NCBI RefSeq assembly: GCF_001713375.1
Contig: NZ_CP016449.1
Span: 2,666,001-2,730,000 of the forward strand
Direction: 5' to 3'
From: Hydrogenophaga sp. RAC07
Lineage (GTDB): Bacteria; Pseudomonadota; Gammaproteobacteria; Burkholderiales; Burkholderiaceae_C
Length of the DNA: 64,000 nucleotides
Positions 10,841-21,519 of this stretch are shown here, one piece after another; positions within the stretch are counted from its first letter, which is position 1, and each line of letters begins with the position of its first letter. The translations under genes and the position numbers were made by a program. The notes below the pieces were generated by a model. That model ran no database searches. It was not told the origin of the DNA and saw only the letters and a program-made list of their open reading frames with translations.

Positions 10841-11646
10841 GCCGCATCGAATCCACCTTTGCCGCGCTGAAAAAGCAGGACCGCAAGGCCCTCATCCCCT
10901 TCGTCACCGCCGGCTTCCCCTATGCCGACATCACGCCCGACCTCATGCACGGCATGGCCGAAGCGGGCGCAGACGTCATCGAACTCGGCGTGCCCTTCTC
11001 CGACCCGTCGGCCGACGGCCCGGTGATCCAGAAGGCGGGCGACCGCGCACTGGCCGCCGGCATCGGCCTCACCCAGGTGATTGCCATGGTGCGCACCTTC
11101 CGCGAGCGCAACGACACCACGCCCGTGGTGCTCATGGGCTATGCCAACCCGGTGGAGCGCTACGACCAGAAGCACGGCGTGGGCGCCTTCGTGCGCGACG
11201 CATCGGCGGCCGGGGTGGACGGCGTGTTGATCGTGGACTACCCGCCCGAAGAGTGCGAAGAGTTCGCCGCCTCACTGCGCGAGCACGGCATGGACCTGAT
11301 CTTCCTGCTGGCCCCCACCTCCACCGACGAACGCATGGCGCAGGTGGCACGCGTGGCCAGTGGCTACGTGTACTACGTGTCGCTCAAGGGGGTGACAGGT
11401 GCCGGCACGCTTGACGTGGGCCAGGTCGAAGCCATGCTGCCGCGCATCCGCGCTCACGTGAACGTGCCCGTGGGCGTGGGCTTCGGCATCCGCGACGCGG
11501 AAACCGCACGCGCCATCAGCCGCGCGGCCGACGCCGTGGTGATCGGCAGCAAGATCATCCAGCTGATCGACAACGAGCCGCATGAAAAAGTGGTGGCTGT
11601 TGCCTCGAACTTCATTCGCACGATCCGCAAAGCTCTAGACGCATAA
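10837..11646 (+). CDS. trpA: Tryptophan synthase alpha chain
   Basis: TrpA cleaves indole-3-glycerol phosphate and channels indole to TrpB. It has 269 residues, normal for the family. The catalytic Glu and Asp are in [19 protein letters not shown], and the phosphate-binding region is [13 protein letters not shown] followed by [11 protein letters not shown]. The start is fixed by the four-base overlap with trpB. A GC-rich repeat and accD follow. Confidence 0.96.
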   Translation: MSRIESTFAALKKQDRKALIPFVTAGFPYADITPDLMHGMAEAGADVIELGVPFSDPSADGPVIQKAGDRALAAGIGLTQVIAMVRTFRERNDTTPVVLMGYANPVERYDQKHGVGAFVRDASAAGVDGVLIVDYPPEECEEFAASLREHGMDLIFLLAPTSTDERMAQVARVASGYVYYVSLKGVTGAGTLDVGQVEAMLPRIRAHVNVPVGVGFGIRDAETARAISRAADAVVIGSKIIQLIDNEPHEKVVAVASNFIRTIRKALDA

Positions 11647-11649
11647 CGG

Positions 11650-11745
11650 GGTTCCCCCACGCTCCGCCGCTGCGCGGGTCGCTGCCCCCCAAGGGGGCTG
11701 GGCCTGCCTTGGGGGCGGCCCGGCGGCTGGCCCGCTCGCACCTTT
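11650..11745. repeat. GC-rich palindromic intergenic repeat
   Basis: The trpA-accD gap holds short nested inverted repeats, including CCCCCC-aa-GGGGG and a second CCTTGGGGGCGGCCCGGCGG segment. It resembles the dispersed intergenic repeats common in Comamonadaceae genomes. A related sequence follows the lipoprotein gene that ends at 45975. It may also act as a mild terminator or RNA stabiliser. Confidence 0.5.
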
Positions 11746-11792
11746 CTGCATGGTCTAATTCCAAACATTCTGCTGCTGCACGGAGAACACAC

Positions 11793-12671
11793 ATGTCCTG
11801 GCTCGAAAAACTGCTGCCTCCCAAGATCACCCCCACCGACCCGACCGAGCGCCGCAGCGTGCCGGAAGGTTTGTGGATCAAGTGCCCGAGTTGCGAGGCG
11901 GTGCTCTACAAGAACGATCTGGAAAAAAACCAGAACGTCTGCCCGCACTGCAGCCACCACCACCGCATCGGCGCGCGCGCGCGGCTCAACGCGTTTCTGG
12001 ACGCCGAAGGGCGCTACGAACTCGCGCAGGAAGTGCTGCCGGTCGACGCCCTCAAGTTCAAGGACAGCCGCAAGTACCCCGAGCGCCTTAAAGACGCGCT
12101 GGAAACCACGGGCGAGACCGACGCGCTGATCGTCATGGGTGGCGCGGTGCACGGCATCAGCCTGGTGGTGGCCTGCTTTGAATTCGACTTCATGGGCGGC
12201 TCCATGGGCTCGGTCGTCGGCGAACGTTTCGTGCGCGGCGTTGAAGAAGCCATCGCCCAGAAGGTGCCCTTCGTGTGCTTCACCGCCACCGGTGGTGCGC
12301 GCATGCAGGAAGGCTTGCTCTCGCTCATGCAGATGGCCAAGACCAACGCCGCGCTGACCCGCCTGGCCAAGAAGGGCCTGCCCTACATCAGCGTGCTCAC
12401 CGATCCGACCATGGGCGGCGTGAGCGCAGGCTTTGCGTTCCTGGGCGATGTGGTGATTGCCGAGCCCAAGGCGCTGATCGGCTTCGCCGGCCCACGCGTG
12501 ATCGAGAACACCGTGCGGGTGAAGCTGCCCGAAGGTTTCCAGCGCGCCGAGTTTTTGCAGACCAAGGGCGCGGTGGATTTCATCTCCGACCGGCGCGAAC
12601 TGCGCACCACCATCGCCAACACCTTGGCCATGCTGCAGCGCCAGAGCGCCGACGCGGTGGTCAACGATTGA
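11793..12671 (+). CDS. accD: Acetyl-CoA carboxylase carboxyltransferase beta subunit
   Basis: AccD forms the carboxyltransferase with AccA, making malonyl-CoA for fatty acid synthesis. The 292-residue protein carries the N-terminal zinc ribbon, with Cys31, Cys34, Cys50 and Cys53, and a crotonase-fold domain with [21 protein letters not shown] and [13 protein letters not shown]. The ATG at 11793 is preceded by GGAG. The next gene begins on its stop codon (TTGA). In many betaproteobacteria folC follows accD; here a LON-domain protein does. Confidence 0.96.
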   Translation: MSWLEKLLPPKITPTDPTERRSVPEGLWIKCPSCEAVLYKNDLEKNQNVCPHCSHHHRIGARARLNAFLDAEGRYELAQEVLPVDALKFKDSRKYPERLKDALETTGETDALIVMGGAVHGISLVVACFEFDFMGGSMGSVVGERFVRGVEEAIAQKVPFVCFTATGGARMQEGLLSLMQMAKTNAALTRLAKKGLPYISVLTDPTMGGVSAGFAFLGDVVIAEPKALIGFAGPRVIENTVRVKLPEGFQRAEFLQTKGAVDFISDRRELRTTIANTLAMLQRQSADAVVND

Positions 12672-13348
12672 GTTCCGAACCCGCAGCCGAGGCGCTCACG
12701 CTGTCTCAGCTCCCCCTGTTTCCGCTGCAGACCGCCCTGTTCCCTGGCGGGTGGTTGCCGCTTCGCATCTTCGAAGTGCGCTACCTCGACATGATCGGCC
12801 GCTGCCACAAGGCCGGCGCTCCGTTTGGCGTGGTCTGCCTGAGCGAAGGCAGCGAGGTGCGCCGTGCCAATCCCGCAGCACCGCCCACGGGTGACAGCTT
12901 CGCCAAAGAGGTGTTTCACGCGGTGGGCACGTTGGCCCACATCGAGAGCCTGGAACGGCCCCAGCCCGGGCTCATGGTGATCAAGTGCCGCGGTCTGCAG
13001 CGTTTCCACATCAACCGCCGCAGCCAACTGCCGCACGGTCTGTGGGTGGCCGACGTCACGCTGGACGAGCACGAGTCCGTGGTGGCGGTGCCGACCGACT
13101 TGGCGAACACCCGCGACGCGCTGAAGCGCCTGCTGCAGAACCTGCAGGAGCGCGATCCCGAAAGCCTGGACCAGTTGCCCCTGCAGCCGCCCTACCAGTG
13201 GGACGACAGCGGCTGGGTGGCCAACCGCTGGGCCGAGTTGCTGCCGGCACCGGCCGAGCTCAAACAGCGGCTGATGGCGCTGGACAATCCGCTGCTGCGC
13301 CTGGAGCTGGTGTCGGACCTGCTGGAGAAGCTGGGTCTGGAGAACTGA
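12668..13348 (+). CDS. LON-type substrate-binding (PUA-like) domain protein
   Basis: This 226-residue protein resembles the N-terminal domain of Lon protease without the ATPase and protease parts. The segment [35 protein letters not shown] is the diagnostic start (LPLFPL...LFPG..L.L.IFE.RY..M). A TTG overlapping the accD stop is the only sensible start, because the first in-frame ATG lies inside the conserved domain. Stand-alone LON-domain proteins are common in proteobacteria, but their biochemical role is unsettled. The gene is probably translationally coupled to accD. Confidence 0.85.
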   Translation: MSSEPAAEALTLSQLPLFPLQTALFPGGWLPLRIFEVRYLDMIGRCHKAGAPFGVVCLSEGSEVRRANPAAPPTGDSFAKEVFHAVGTLAHIESLERPQPGLMVIKCRGLQRFHINRRSQLPHGLWVADVTLDEHESVVAVPTDLANTRDALKRLLQNLQERDPESLDQLPLQPPYQWDDSGWVANRWAELLPAPAELKQRLMALDNPLLRLELVSDLLEKLGLEN

Positions 13349-13367
13349 GCCTGAGGTGGGGCTTGCG

Positions 13368-14459
13368 TCAGGGCAGCAGCGATAGCGCCTGCATGTAGCG
13401 TTCGCTCACCATCAAGCTGTCCCAGTCGGGCGCAGCGCCCCCCGGCAGCAAAGCCACGCGGCGCTCTTCGCTCGCTTCGCTGGGCAGCCAGTCACCGTTC
13501 AGACAGGCCTGGGACAGATCGTCGATGGCCTCGTCGATCGGAGCACCACCGGCTTCCACGGACTGGTTGCACAACAAGACCATGTCGCAACCCGCCTGCA
13601 GGGCAGCCAGCGCAGCGGTCGTGAAGCTCACGGCCTGACCATCGATCTGCCGCGCCGCGGCCATGCTGAGGTCGTCGCTGAAGATGGCGCCGGTGAAGCC
13701 CAGGCGGTGGCGCAACACCTCCTGCAACCAGCGCGCGGAAAAGCCTGCGGGACGCTGGTCGACCTTGGGGTAGATCACATGGGCGGGCATCACGGCCTGC
13801 AGGCTGGCCGAGAGCCAGCCGTAGGGTGCCGCGTCTTCCGCCAGGATGGCTTTCAGGCTGCGACGGTCCACCGGAATGGCGAGGTGCGAGTCGGCCTTGA
13901 CGAAGCCGTGGCCCGGGAAATGTTTGCCACAGTTGCCCATGCCGCTTTGCAGCAGGCCGTGCATCAGCGCCTGCGCGAGCAGCGTGACGATGCGCGGATC
14001 GCGGCCGAAAGAACGGTCGCCGATCACCGAGCTTTCGCCAAAGTCGAGGTCCAGCACCGGCGTGAAGCTCAGGTCGACGCCGCAGGCGCGCAGCTCGGCA
14101 CCCAACACGTAGCCCGCCGCGGTAGCGGCGTTGCAAGCCTGCAAGGTGGCCACACCGTCGGGCTCACCCGCCTTGGCCGCGCGCATGGCCATGGTCCCCA
14201 GCGCGGCCATGGGCGGCAGATGGGTGAAGCCGTCGGTGCGAAAGCGCTGCACGCGGCCGCCTTCGTGGTCCACCGCGATCAGCAAATCGGGCCGCACAGC
14301 CTTGATCTGGCGGCACAGCTGCGTGAGCTGCAACCGGTCGTGCCAGTTGCGGCCAAACAGGATGACGCCGCCGACCAGGGGGTGGGCGAGGCGCTGGCGG
14401 TCGGTTGTGGTCAAGGCGAGACCGGCAACATCGATGATGAGAGGGGAGTGTGGGTTCAT
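13368..14459 (-). CDS. nagZ: Beta-N-acetylhexosaminidase NagZ
   Basis: NagZ is a cytosolic glycoside hydrolase family 3 enzyme that removes GlcNAc from anhydro-muropeptides in cell-wall recycling. The 363-residue form from the ATG at 14459 fits the family; a TTG 14 codons upstream would overlap acpS. Motifs are AVDHEGGRVQRF and the NagZ-specific GKHFPGHGFVKADSH loop with the His/Asp pair, followed by IFSDDLSMAA containing the catalytic Asp. It is the last gene of the long leftward block and converges with the LON-domain gene. Confidence 0.94.
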   Translation of the reverse strand: MNPHSPLIIDVAGLALTTTDRQRLAHPLVGGVILFGRNWHDRLQLTQLCRQIKAVRPDLLIAVDHEGGRVQRFRTDGFTHLPPMAALGTMAMRAAKAGEPDGVATLQACNAATAAGYVLGAELRACGVDLSFTPVLDLDFGESSVIGDRSFGRDPRIVTLLAQALMHGLLQSGMGNCGKHFPGHGFVKADSHLAIPVDRRSLKAILAEDAAPYGWLSASLQAVMPAHVIYPKVDQRPAGFSARWLQEVLRHRLGFTGAIFSDDLSMAAARQIDGQAVSFTTAALAALQAGCDMVLLCNQSVEAGGAPIDEAIDDLSQACLNGDWLPSEASEERRVALLPGGAAPDWDSLMVSERYMQALSLLP

Positions 14460-14487
14460 GGATCCGGATCTCGAAGAAAGGTCGAGG

Positions 14488-14880
14488 TCAGTCGCGTTCA
14501 ACGATGACGAAACTGGCCGCGTAGTCGGTCTCGTCGGTCACGGTCACATGCGCGCGCAAGCCCTGGGCTTCGAACCAGGTCTTGAGCCCGCCGTGCAGCA
14601 CGATGACCGGCTGGCCGCTGGACAGGTTGGTGATTTCGCACTGCCGCCAGGTCATGGGCATGCGCATGCCCAGACCGATGGCTTTGGAGAAGGCTTCCTT
14701 GGCGGAGAAGCGCGTGGCCAGGAAGCGCAAGCCGCGTTGGGGCCAGCGCGCGCTGCGCTTCTGCCAGACGGCGAATTCGGCGTCGCTCAGCACTTTGCGC
14801 ACGAAACGTTCGCCCTGGCGTTCAAACGTCGCCTCGATGCGCCGGATGTCGCAGATGTCGGTGCCGATACCAAAAATCAT
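14488..14880 (-). CDS. acpS: Holo-[acyl-carrier-protein] synthase
   Basis: AcpS transfers 4'-phosphopantetheine from CoA to the serine of acyl carrier protein. The 130-residue protein starts [16 protein letters not shown], with Asp8 as a magnesium ligand, and has [17 protein letters not shown] with the second ligand Glu. The ATG overlaps the pdxJ stop (ATGA). Its substrate gene acpP lies in the same strand block, about 13 kb upstream. Confidence 0.95.
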   Translation of the reverse strand: MIFGIGTDICDIRRIEATFERQGERFVRKVLSDAEFAVWQKRSARWPQRGLRFLATRFSAKEAFSKAIGLGMRMPMTWRQCEITNLSSGQPVIVLHGGLKTWFEAQGLRAHVTVTDETDYAASFVIVERD

Positions 14881-15641
14881 CTGGCTTCAGCGATGCAGCG
14901 GTTGTACTCAGCGATGGTGGCGGTGTAGCCCAGCTCCAGCGCGTCGGCCATCAGAGCATGACCAATCGACACCTCGCTCACGCCGGGCACGGTGCGCAGA
15001 AACGCGGTGAGGTTGTCGCGGTTCAGGTCGTGACCGGCGTTCACACCCAGCCCCGCGTCCAACGCCGCCTGCGCGGCAACACGAAAACGCTCCAGTTGCT
15101 CGGCACGCTGCGGCGTGTGCCACGCAGCCGCGTAGGGCTCGGTGTAGAGCTCCACGCGATCGGCACCCACGGCCTTGGCACCGGCCATCTGGTGGGCATC
15201 GGCGTCCATGAACAGGCTCACGCGCACTCCCAGCGCACGGCACTCGTCGATCAGCGGGCGCAGGCGTTCTGCGTCTGCGGGAAAGCTCCAGCCGTGGTCG
15301 CTGGTGAACTGGCCCTCGCTGTCGGGAACGAACGTGACCTGGTGCGGCCGCACGGCGCGCACAAAGCCCATGAGGTTGTGGAAGGGGTTGCCTTCGATGT
15401 TGTATTCGCGGTCCGGCCAGGCCTTCATGAGCTCGGCCAGGTCGTGCACGTCGTGCGCACGGATGTGGCGCTCATCAGGTCGCGGATGCACCGTGATGCC
15501 GCGGGCGCCAGCCTGCAGGCACAGCGTGGCTGCGCGGGTGACCGACGGAATGCCCAGGTGGCGCGTGTTGCGCACGAGGGCCACCTTGTTGAGGTTGACC
15601 GAGAGCGCGGTGCGAAGAAAGGGAGAGGTGACCGCGTTCAT
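14877..15641 (-). CDS. pdxJ: Pyridoxine 5'-phosphate synthase
   Basis: PdxJ condenses 1-deoxyxylulose 5-phosphate with 3-amino-2-oxopropyl phosphate to form pyridoxine phosphate. The 254-residue TIM barrel has [15 protein letters not shown] near its start, [13 protein letters not shown] for substrate binding, and [12 protein letters not shown] near the end. Both ends overlap neighbours through ATGA junctions (recO upstream, acpS downstream), so the group is tightly coupled. Confidence 0.95.
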   Translation of the reverse strand: MNAVTSPFLRTALSVNLNKVALVRNTRHLGIPSVTRAATLCLQAGARGITVHPRPDERHIRAHDVHDLAELMKAWPDREYNIEGNPFHNLMGFVRAVRPHQVTFVPDSEGQFTSDHGWSFPADAERLRPLIDECRALGVRVSLFMDADAHQMAGAKAVGADRVELYTEPYAAAWHTPQRAEQLERFRVAAQAALDAGLGVNAGHDLNRDNLTAFLRTVPGVSEVSIGHALMADALELGYTATIAEYNRCIAEAR

Positions 15642-16453
15642 GGGGTGGGCTCGGGGTTGGGGGTTGCCGGTTCACCGGGCTCGGACGCCCCAGTGGAGCG
15701 GGGCCGCGTCATCGCTTGCACATCCAGCATGAGTTGCCGCGTCTTGAACACCCGCACGCCGCAATGGTAGTGCAGCAGGTGGCGCAGCTGCGGGCGCAGG
15801 GCTTGCAACGCGTTGGCGCACGCGCGCAGCGTGGTGACGAAAGGCGCCGGGCCGTCCATGGCAGCTTGCAGCCCCAGCCACTGCTCACCGCTGAGGGGAT
15901 GCGCGTCGTCGCCGTGGGCCGCGCGCAGACCACTTTCGGGCGTGAGCACATACAGCCCGTCGGGGTCGAGAGGCGCCAGGGTGTTGGCCTCTTGCGCGAG
16001 GTCGGGCAACAAGCCCACGTCGCGCAGCAGCAGCAGTTCAAACGCCCGCAAGATCACCTGCTGCGCATCGCTCTTCTCGGCCAGCAGTTGCACCGCCAGG
16101 GCGAAGTGGTCGAAGAGGCTGGCGTGGGGATCGTCGCGCGCCAGCAGGCGCATGAGCAGTTCGTTGAGGTAACTGCCCGAGATCAGCGCCTCGCCCGTGG
16201 GCATCACGTGCCCACCCTGCCATTGCGCCGACTTGAGCGTGCGCACCTCGGCGTCCCCCGTCCACGACACATGCAGCGGCTGCAGCGGCAGCAACACCGG
16301 GCGGAATTGGGAGGTGGGGCGCTTCACCCCTTTCGCCACCAGCGCGATGCGGCCATGGTGGCGGGTGAACACTTCCAGCACCAGACTGGTTTCGCTCCAG
16401 TCGTAGCGGTGCAGGACGAAGGCGGGTTCCTCGGAAACGCGTTTCAGGGCCAC
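15638..16453 (-). CDS. recO: DNA repair protein RecO
   Basis: RecO helps load RecA onto SSB-coated DNA in the RecFOR pathway. The 271-residue protein has the OB-fold start [32 protein letters not shown] and the helical C-terminal part. The order era-recO-pdxJ-acpS is a strongly conserved proteobacterial arrangement that supports the assignment. The start codon lies 20 bases after the era stop. Confidence 0.93.
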   Translation of the reverse strand: MALKRVSEEPAFVLHRYDWSETSLVLEVFTRHHGRIALVAKGVKRPTSQFRPVLLPLQPLHVSWTGDAEVRTLKSAQWQGGHVMPTGEALISGSYLNELLMRLLARDDPHASLFDHFALAVQLLAEKSDAQQVILRAFELLLLRDVGLLPDLAQEANTLAPLDPDGLYVLTPESGLRAAHGDDAHPLSGEQWLGLQAAMDGPAPFVTTLRACANALQALRPQLRHLLHYHCGVRVFKTRQLMLDVQAMTRPRSTGASEPGEPATPNPEPTP

Positions 16454-16472
16454 GGGTCAGGCAGCCGGCGGC

Positions 16473-17483
16473 TCACTCGTAACCGAAAGAACGAACGCGT
16501 GCATCGTCATCGGCCCAGCCCGAGCGGACCTTGACCCACAGCTCCAGAAACACCTTGCAGTCCCAGAGCTTTTCAAGTTCCTGGCGCGCCTCGGTACCGA
16601 TGCGTTTGAGCTTCTCGCCGCCCTCACCGATCACCATGCCCTTGTGGCCTTCACGCTCGACCACGATGGTGGCTGCGATGCGTTTGAGCGCGCCCTCTTC
16701 CTCGAACTTGTCGATGATCACGGTGGAGGTGTAGGGCAATTCGTCGCCGGTGAGCCGGAACAGTTTTTCGCGCACCATCTCGCTGGCCATGAAACGTTCG
16801 CTGCGGTCGGTCAGGTCCTCCGGGTCGTGCATCCAGGGCTGCTGCGGCAGGAATTTTTCGCAGATGCCGAACAGGCGCTCGATGTCCTTGGCGGTCTTGG
16901 CCGACATCGGCACGAACTCGGTGAACGGGTGGCGTTCCTGCATGGAGCGCAGCCACGGTGCCAGATCGCCGCGGCGGTGCACCAGGTCGAACTTGTTGGC
17001 CAGCAGGATCACCGGCACATTGGCTGGCAACAGCGACAGCACCTTGGCGTCGGCCAGGTTGAAGTGGCCCGCTTCCACCACGAAGAGGATCAGATCCACA
17101 TCGCTCACAGCGCCCATCACGGTCTTGTTCAGCGCGCGGTTCAGCGCGTTGCCGTGGCGGGTCTGGAAACCGGGCGTGTCCACAAAGATGAACTGTGTGG
17201 GGCCTACGGTGCGCATGCCAGTGATGCGGTGGCGCGTGGTCTGCGCCTTGCGCGAGGTGATGCTCACCTTTTGCCCGACCAAAGCGTTGAGCAAGGTGGA
17301 CTTGCCCACATTGGGCTTGCCGACGATGGCCACATAGCCGCAGCGTTGTTCGGCGGGGTCGACCTCGGCCACGGCTTCCGCAGGCGAATCGGCCGGCACG
17401 GCCGCCGTTTCCTTGCTCAAGGCCTTGGCCAGCATGGCATCGAGGTCGGGATTGGATGGCGGGTTCACGGGTGTGCGGGGCAT
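16473..17483 (-). CDS. era: GTPase Era
   Basis: Era is an essential GTPase that binds 16S rRNA and assists 30S ribosome maturation. The ATG at 17483, five bases past the rnc stop, gives 336 residues. G motifs are GKPNVGKST (about 55-63), DTPGF and NKFD, and the C-terminal KH domain includes [13 protein letters not shown]. The N-terminus has about 45 extra, poorly conserved residues compared with E. coli Era. The frame stays open into rnc, but that part is not expected to be translated. Confidence 0.94.
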   Translation of the reverse strand: MPRTPVNPPSNPDLDAMLAKALSKETAAVPADSPAEAVAEVDPAEQRCGYVAIVGKPNVGKSTLLNALVGQKVSITSRKAQTTRHRITGMRTVGPTQFIFVDTPGFQTRHGNALNRALNKTVMGAVSDVDLILFVVEAGHFNLADAKVLSLLPANVPVILLANKFDLVHRRGDLAPWLRSMQERHPFTEFVPMSAKTAKDIERLFGICEKFLPQQPWMHDPEDLTDRSERFMASEMVREKLFRLTGDELPYTSTVIIDKFEEEGALKRIAATIVVEREGHKGMVIGEGGEKLKRIGTEARQELEKLWDCKVFLELWVKVRSGWADDDARVRSFGYE

Positions 17484-17487
17484 GGCT

Positions 17488-18267
17488 TCAAGGTACCTTG
17501 GCGGAAGGGGCGACATCGGGGGTCGCGGGTGGCAAGGCATGGGCCTGCTTGGGATCGGCGGTGAGGTGCTGCAACATGGCCGCGGCAGCGGCCTGCTCAC
17601 CGGCCCGCCGCGACGCGCCGATGCCGCGTTCGCTGCGGCCGGTCTCGGTCACGGTGCACTCCACGTCGAAGGTCTGTTTGTGCGCCTCGCCGAGAGTGGC
17701 CACCACGCGGTAGACCGGCAGTTTCATTTTGCGCCCCTGCAGCCACTCCTGCAATTCGGTCTTGGGGTCCTTGCCCATGGCGCTCATCTGCGCGTTGAGC
17801 TCCAGGTCGCTGTAGAGGCGGCGCACGAGCGCCGAAGCCACTTCAAAGCCGGCGTCGAGGTACACCGCACCGATCACCGCCTCGAGCGCGTCGGCCAGGA
17901 TCGAAGGGCGCTTCTGCCCACCCGAGCGCTTTTCGCCATCACCCAGCCGCAGACCGGCTGAAAGGTTCAGCCGCGATGCGATGTCGAACAAGGTGTCCTG
18001 CTTGACCAGATTGGCGCGCACGCGCGACAGATCGCCCTCGGGCAACTGGTTGAGCTTTTCGAACAGCAGACCTGAGACCGCTAGGTTGAGCACCGAATCG
18101 CCCAGAAATTCCAGGCGTTCGTTGTGGTCGGCGGTGAAGCTGCGGTGCGTCAGTGCGCGCTCCAGCAGGCGCGGATTGGCAAAGTTGTGTTGCAGGCGCC
18201 GTTGCAGCGCCGTGAGTTCCGGATTCAAGAATGCGGGCGCTCCATCGAGCGCTCCCCCTGGCTGCAT
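17488..18267 (-). CDS. rnc: Ribonuclease III
   Basis: RNase III cleaves double-stranded RNA in rRNA and mRNA processing. The 259-residue protein has the signature [10 protein letters not shown] (residues 49-58) with catalytic acidic residues, [15 protein letters not shown] as the second metal-binding segment, and a C-terminal dsRNA-binding domain ending near AAAAAMLQ. About 30 low-complexity C-terminal residues extend beyond the E. coli length. It is preceded by DUF4845 with a one-base gap and followed by era. Confidence 0.95.
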   Translation of the reverse strand: MQPGGALDGAPAFLNPELTALQRRLQHNFANPRLLERALTHRSFTADHNERLEFLGDSVLNLAVSGLLFEKLNQLPEGDLSRVRANLVKQDTLFDIASRLNLSAGLRLGDGEKRSGGQKRPSILADALEAVIGAVYLDAGFEVASALVRRLYSDLELNAQMSAMGKDPKTELQEWLQGRKMKLPVYRVVATLGEAHKQTFDVECTVTETGRSERGIGASRRAGEQAAAAAMLQHLTADPKQAHALPPATPDVAPSAKVP

Positions 18268-18268
18268 G

Positions 18269-18616
18269 TCACTTCGAGCGGCCTTCGTATTTCATCAACA
18301 GGTAAGCCGGGCCGGCGAGCGGAATCTCGCGGGTGTAGGCATAGGACACCACCACGCGGTCGCCCTCTTTGCCCACCACCAGATCCTTGGCCGAAATGGT
18401 GCGGATGTCGTCGATGGTGGCGGCCTTGTCGAAAATCTGGCGAACCTCCGCCACGGTGGACCCTGCAGCCGCCTTGTCCACCGCCTTCTGCACTGCAATG
18501 TATTCGATGTAGGTAGGCACAACCTGCGCAAACACCACGCCGGCCAAGGCCAGCAAGATGCCCACGATGATCAGGCCCATGAAGGTCAGGCCGCGTTGCT
18601 GTTGCTTCAATTTCAT
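18269..18616 (-). CDS. DUF4845 family membrane protein
   Basis: A 115-residue protein with a basic N-terminus (MKLKQQQRG) and one membrane helix (LTFMGLIIVGILLALAGVVFAQ), which looks like a pilin-type or signal-anchor segment. The remaining extracytoplasmic domain contains VPTYIEYIAVQKAVDKAA. Proteins of this type occur between lepB and rnc in many beta- and gammaproteobacteria, and their function is unknown. The ATG at 18616 has GGAG upstream; a GTG five codons earlier is possible. The position suggests cotranslation with signal peptidase and RNase III. Confidence 0.8.
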   Translation of the reverse strand: MKLKQQQRGLTFMGLIIVGILLALAGVVFAQVVPTYIEYIAVQKAVDKAAAGSTVAEVRQIFDKAATIDDIRTISAKDLVVGKEGDRVVVSYAYTREIPLAGPAYLLMKYEGRSK

Positions 18617-18643
18617 GACGTCAAGCTCCACAGGTGATGGTTG

Positions 18644-19621
18644 TCATTCAAAGGATCCGATGCGTCCCAGGTCGCCAAAATTCATCCAGACGAAGAAGGC
18701 CTTGCCGACGATGTTGCGCTCCGGCACGAAGCCCCAGTAGCGCGAGTCCAGCGAGTTGTCCCGATTGTCGCCCATCATGAAATAGTGCCCTGCGGGCACC
18801 TTGCAGGTCACGCCTTCGACGGTGTACTTGCAACCGTCGGCAAACGGAAACTCGGTGGCACCCGGGATGAATGCGGGCCTGTCGTCGTCGTTGAGGGTGC
18901 TGTACTGGCGCTGATCCAGTGTTTCCCCGAACTGCTTCGAGTAGCGCATGGAATCGCTGTCGAAGAAGTCCGGCTGCGCCACGCGCGGCACGGCCTTGCC
19001 GTTGACGGTCAGCTGTTTGTTCAAGTAGGCCACCTCGTCGCCGGGCACACCAATCACGCGTTTGATGTAGTCCAGGCTGGGCTGTGGGGGGTAGCGAAAC
19101 ACCATCACGTCGCCGCGCTGGGGGTCGTTGTTGGCAATCAGCTTGGTGTTGAACACCGGCATGCGCACGCCATAGTGAAACTTGTTCACCAGGATCAAAT
19201 CGCCCACGCGCAGGGTCGGAATCATCGAACCCGAGGGGATCTTGAACGGCTCGAAGAGGAACGATCGCAGCACGAACACAGCCAGGATCACGGGGAACAG
19301 ACCCGCGGTCCAGTCCAGCCACCAGGGTTGCGCCAACAGTTTTTGGCGCGCGGGCTCCACGTCGCCTTCGACCTGGCTGAAACCCTGTTTGATCAAGGCT
19401 TCCTTGCGCGTGTTGTGTTCGACGAGCAACTGCTCCGCCGCGCGCCGGCGCTGAGGCAGAAACACCAGCCGTTCGGCCAGCCAGTACAGCCCCGTGACGA
19501 CCGTGGCCAGCATCAGCAGCAGCGCAAAATTGCCTTCCACCACGCCGGCGTACCAGGCGCCCGCGTAGGCCACAAAAGCCGCCAGGATCACCGCGGTGAC
19601 CGTTCCCATGAGCGCCTGCAT
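18644..19621 (-). CDS. lepB: Signal peptidase I
   Basis: LepB cleaves Sec and Tat signal peptides at the periplasmic face of the inner membrane. The 325-residue protein has an N-terminal membrane segment, a second span near residues 104-120, then the catalytic serine in PSGSMIPTLRVGD (Ser132) and the catalytic lysine in YIKRVIGVPGDE (Lys187). GDNRDNSLDSRYWG is the conserved box E. Its ATG overlaps the lepA stop by one base (TGATG), giving the classical lepA-lepB operon. Confidence 0.95.
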   Translation of the reverse strand: MQALMGTVTAVILAAFVAYAGAWYAGVVEGNFALLLMLATVVTGLYWLAERLVFLPQRRRAAEQLLVEHNTRKEALIKQGFSQVEGDVEPARQKLLAQPWWLDWTAGLFPVILAVFVLRSFLFEPFKIPSGSMIPTLRVGDLILVNKFHYGVRMPVFNTKLIANNDPQRGDVMVFRYPPQPSLDYIKRVIGVPGDEVAYLNKQLTVNGKAVPRVAQPDFFDSDSMRYSKQFGETLDQRQYSTLNDDDRPAFIPGATEFPFADGCKYTVEGVTCKVPAGHYFMMGDNRDNSLDSRYWGFVPERNIVGKAFFVWMNFGDLGRIGSFE

Positions 19622-21429
19622 CAGTCCTGCACCTGCAATATGGCGAGGAACGCCTCTTGGGGAACTTCCACCGAGCCGATCTGTTTCATGCGCTTCTTGC
19701 CTGCTTTCTGTTTTTCGAGAAGTTTGCGTTTGCGGGAGATGTCACCGCCGTAGCATTTTGCCAGCACGTTCTTGCGCAGCGCCTTGATGGTCTCGCGCGC
19801 GATCACGTTGCCGCCAATGGCCGCCTGGATCGCCACGTCGAACATCTGCCGGCTGATGATCTCGCGCATTTTGGCCACCACCGCACGACCACGGTACTGC
19901 GACTGCGAACGGTGCACGATGATGGACAAGGCGTCGACCTTCTCGCCGTTGAGCAGGATGTCGACCTTCACCACATCGGCCGCGCGGTACTCCTTGAACT
20001 CGTAGTCCATGGACGCGTAGCCCCGGCTCACCGACTTGAGCTTGTCGAAGAAGTCCAGCACGATCTCGCCCAGGGGCATGTCGTAGGTCAGCATGACCTG
20101 CTTGCCGTGATACGCCATGTTGAGCTGCATGCCGCGCTTCTGGTTGGCCAGGGTCATGACCGCACCCACGTACTCCTGCGGCATGTAGAGATGCACAGTG
20201 ACGATGGGCTCACGAATCTCTTCCAGTCGACCCTGGTCGGGCATCTTGGACGGGTTCTCCACCATCATGACCTCACCATCGGGCTTCATCACCTGGTACA
20301 CCACGCTGGGTGCGGTGGTGATCAGATCCTGGTCGAACTCGCGCTCCAGCCGCTCCTGCACGATCTCCATGTGCAGCAAGCCGAGGAAGCCACAGCGAAA
20401 GCCGAAGCCCAGCGCCTGCGACACCTCGGGTTCGTACTGCAGAGAAGCGTCGTTGAGCTTGAGCTTCTCCAGCGCATCGCGCAGCGAGTCGTACTGGTTG
20501 GCTTCGGTCGGGTACAGGCCGGCGAACACCTGGGGCTGCACTTCCTTGAAGCCAGGCAAGGCCTCGGTGGCCGGACCGGCGTTGTTGGGCAGCTTTTTCT
20601 CCAGGGTGATGGTGTCGCCCACCTTGGCCGCCTGCAGCTCCTTGATGCCCGCAATGATGTAGCCCACCTCACCGGCCTGCAACGATTCGCGAGGCTCGTT
20701 GCCCGGCGTGAACACGCCCATGCTGTCGGCGTTGTAGACCGTGTTGGTCGCCATCATCTTGAAACGCTCGTTCTTGAGCAGGCGCCCGTCCACCACCCGC
20801 ACCAGCATCACCACGCCCACGTAGGCGTCGTACCAGCTGTCCACGATCATGGCGCGCAGCGGTGCATCAGCGTTGCCTTTGGGGGGCGGAATGCGCGCCA
20901 CCACGGCTTCCAGAATGTCCTCGACGCCCATGCCGGTCTTGGCCGAACAGGGAATGGCGTCCGTGGCATCGATGCCGATCACATCTTCGATTTCGCTCTT
21001 CGCGTTCTCGGGATCGGCGTTGGGCAGATCCATCTTGTTGAGCACCGGCACCACCTCCACACCCAGCTCGAGAGCCGTGTAGCAGTTGGCCACGGTCTGC
21101 GCTTCAACGCCCTGGCTGGCATCCACCACCAGCAGCGCACCTTCGCAGGCCGAGAGTGAACGTGAGACCTCATAAGAGAAGTCCACGTGGCCAGGTGTGT
21201 CGATCAGATTGAGGTCGTAAACCTGCCCGTCACGCGCCTTGTACTTGAGCGCGGCGGTCTGAGCCTTGATGGTGATGCCGCGCTCCTTCTCGATGTCCAT
21301 CGAGTCAAGCACCTGCTCGCTCATCTCGCGGTCGGACAGGCCGCCACAGAGGGAGATGATGCGATCGGCGAGCGTGGACTTGCCATGGTCGATGTGCGCG
21401 ATGATCGAAAAATTGCGGATGTGATTCAT
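19621..21429 (-). CDS. lepA: Elongation factor 4 (LepA)
   Basis: LepA/EF4 is a ribosome-associated GTPase implicated in back-translocation and 30S assembly under stress. It has 602 residues, the normal length. The start [24 protein letters not shown] carries the P-loop, with [18 protein letters not shown] and NKMDLP as the other G motifs, and the LepA-specific C-terminal domain ends in [16 protein letters not shown] strong leftward terminator stands 60 bases upstream of its start, so lepA probably has its own promoter or is controlled by read-through. Confidence 0.96.
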   Translation of the reverse strand: MNHIRNFSIIAHIDHGKSTLADRIISLCGGLSDREMSEQVLDSMDIEKERGITIKAQTAALKYKARDGQVYDLNLIDTPGHVDFSYEVSRSLSACEGALLVVDASQGVEAQTVANCYTALELGVEVVPVLNKMDLPNADPENAKSEIEDVIGIDATDAIPCSAKTGMGVEDILEAVVARIPPPKGNADAPLRAMIVDSWYDAYVGVVMLVRVVDGRLLKNERFKMMATNTVYNADSMGVFTPGNEPRESLQAGEVGYIIAGIKELQAAKVGDTITLEKKLPNNAGPATEALPGFKEVQPQVFAGLYPTEANQYDSLRDALEKLKLNDASLQYEPEVSQALGFGFRCGFLGLLHMEIVQERLEREFDQDLITTAPSVVYQVMKPDGEVMMVENPSKMPDQGRLEEIREPIVTVHLYMPQEYVGAVMTLANQKRGMQLNMAYHGKQVMLTYDMPLGEIVLDFFDKLKSVSRGYASMDYEFKEYRAADVVKVDILLNGEKVDALSIIVHRSQSQYRGRAVVAKMREIISRQMFDVAIQAAIGGNVIARETIKALRKNVLAKCYGGDISRKRKLLEKQKAGKKRMKQIGSVEVPQEAFLAILQVQD

Positions 21430-21488
21430 CAGGAGAACGGCTCAAACACTGGGGAAAACCGCGGCTCCGAGCAGGAACGAGCGGCCAT

Positions 21489-21519
21489 AAAAAAGGGCGC
21501 GTCAGCTGCTGACGCGCCC
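21489..21519 (-). terminator. Strong intrinsic terminator upstream of lepA
   Basis: An 11-base perfect stem, GGGCGCGTCAG / CTGACGCGCCC, with a three-base loop is followed on the minus strand by TTTTTT. It lies 60 bases upstream of the lepA start codon. Confidence 0.8.

Noticed and set aside
14460..14501. Upstream TTG start for nagZ.
   Set aside because: It would overlap acpS and add 14 non-conserved residues; the ATG at 14459 fits the family start.
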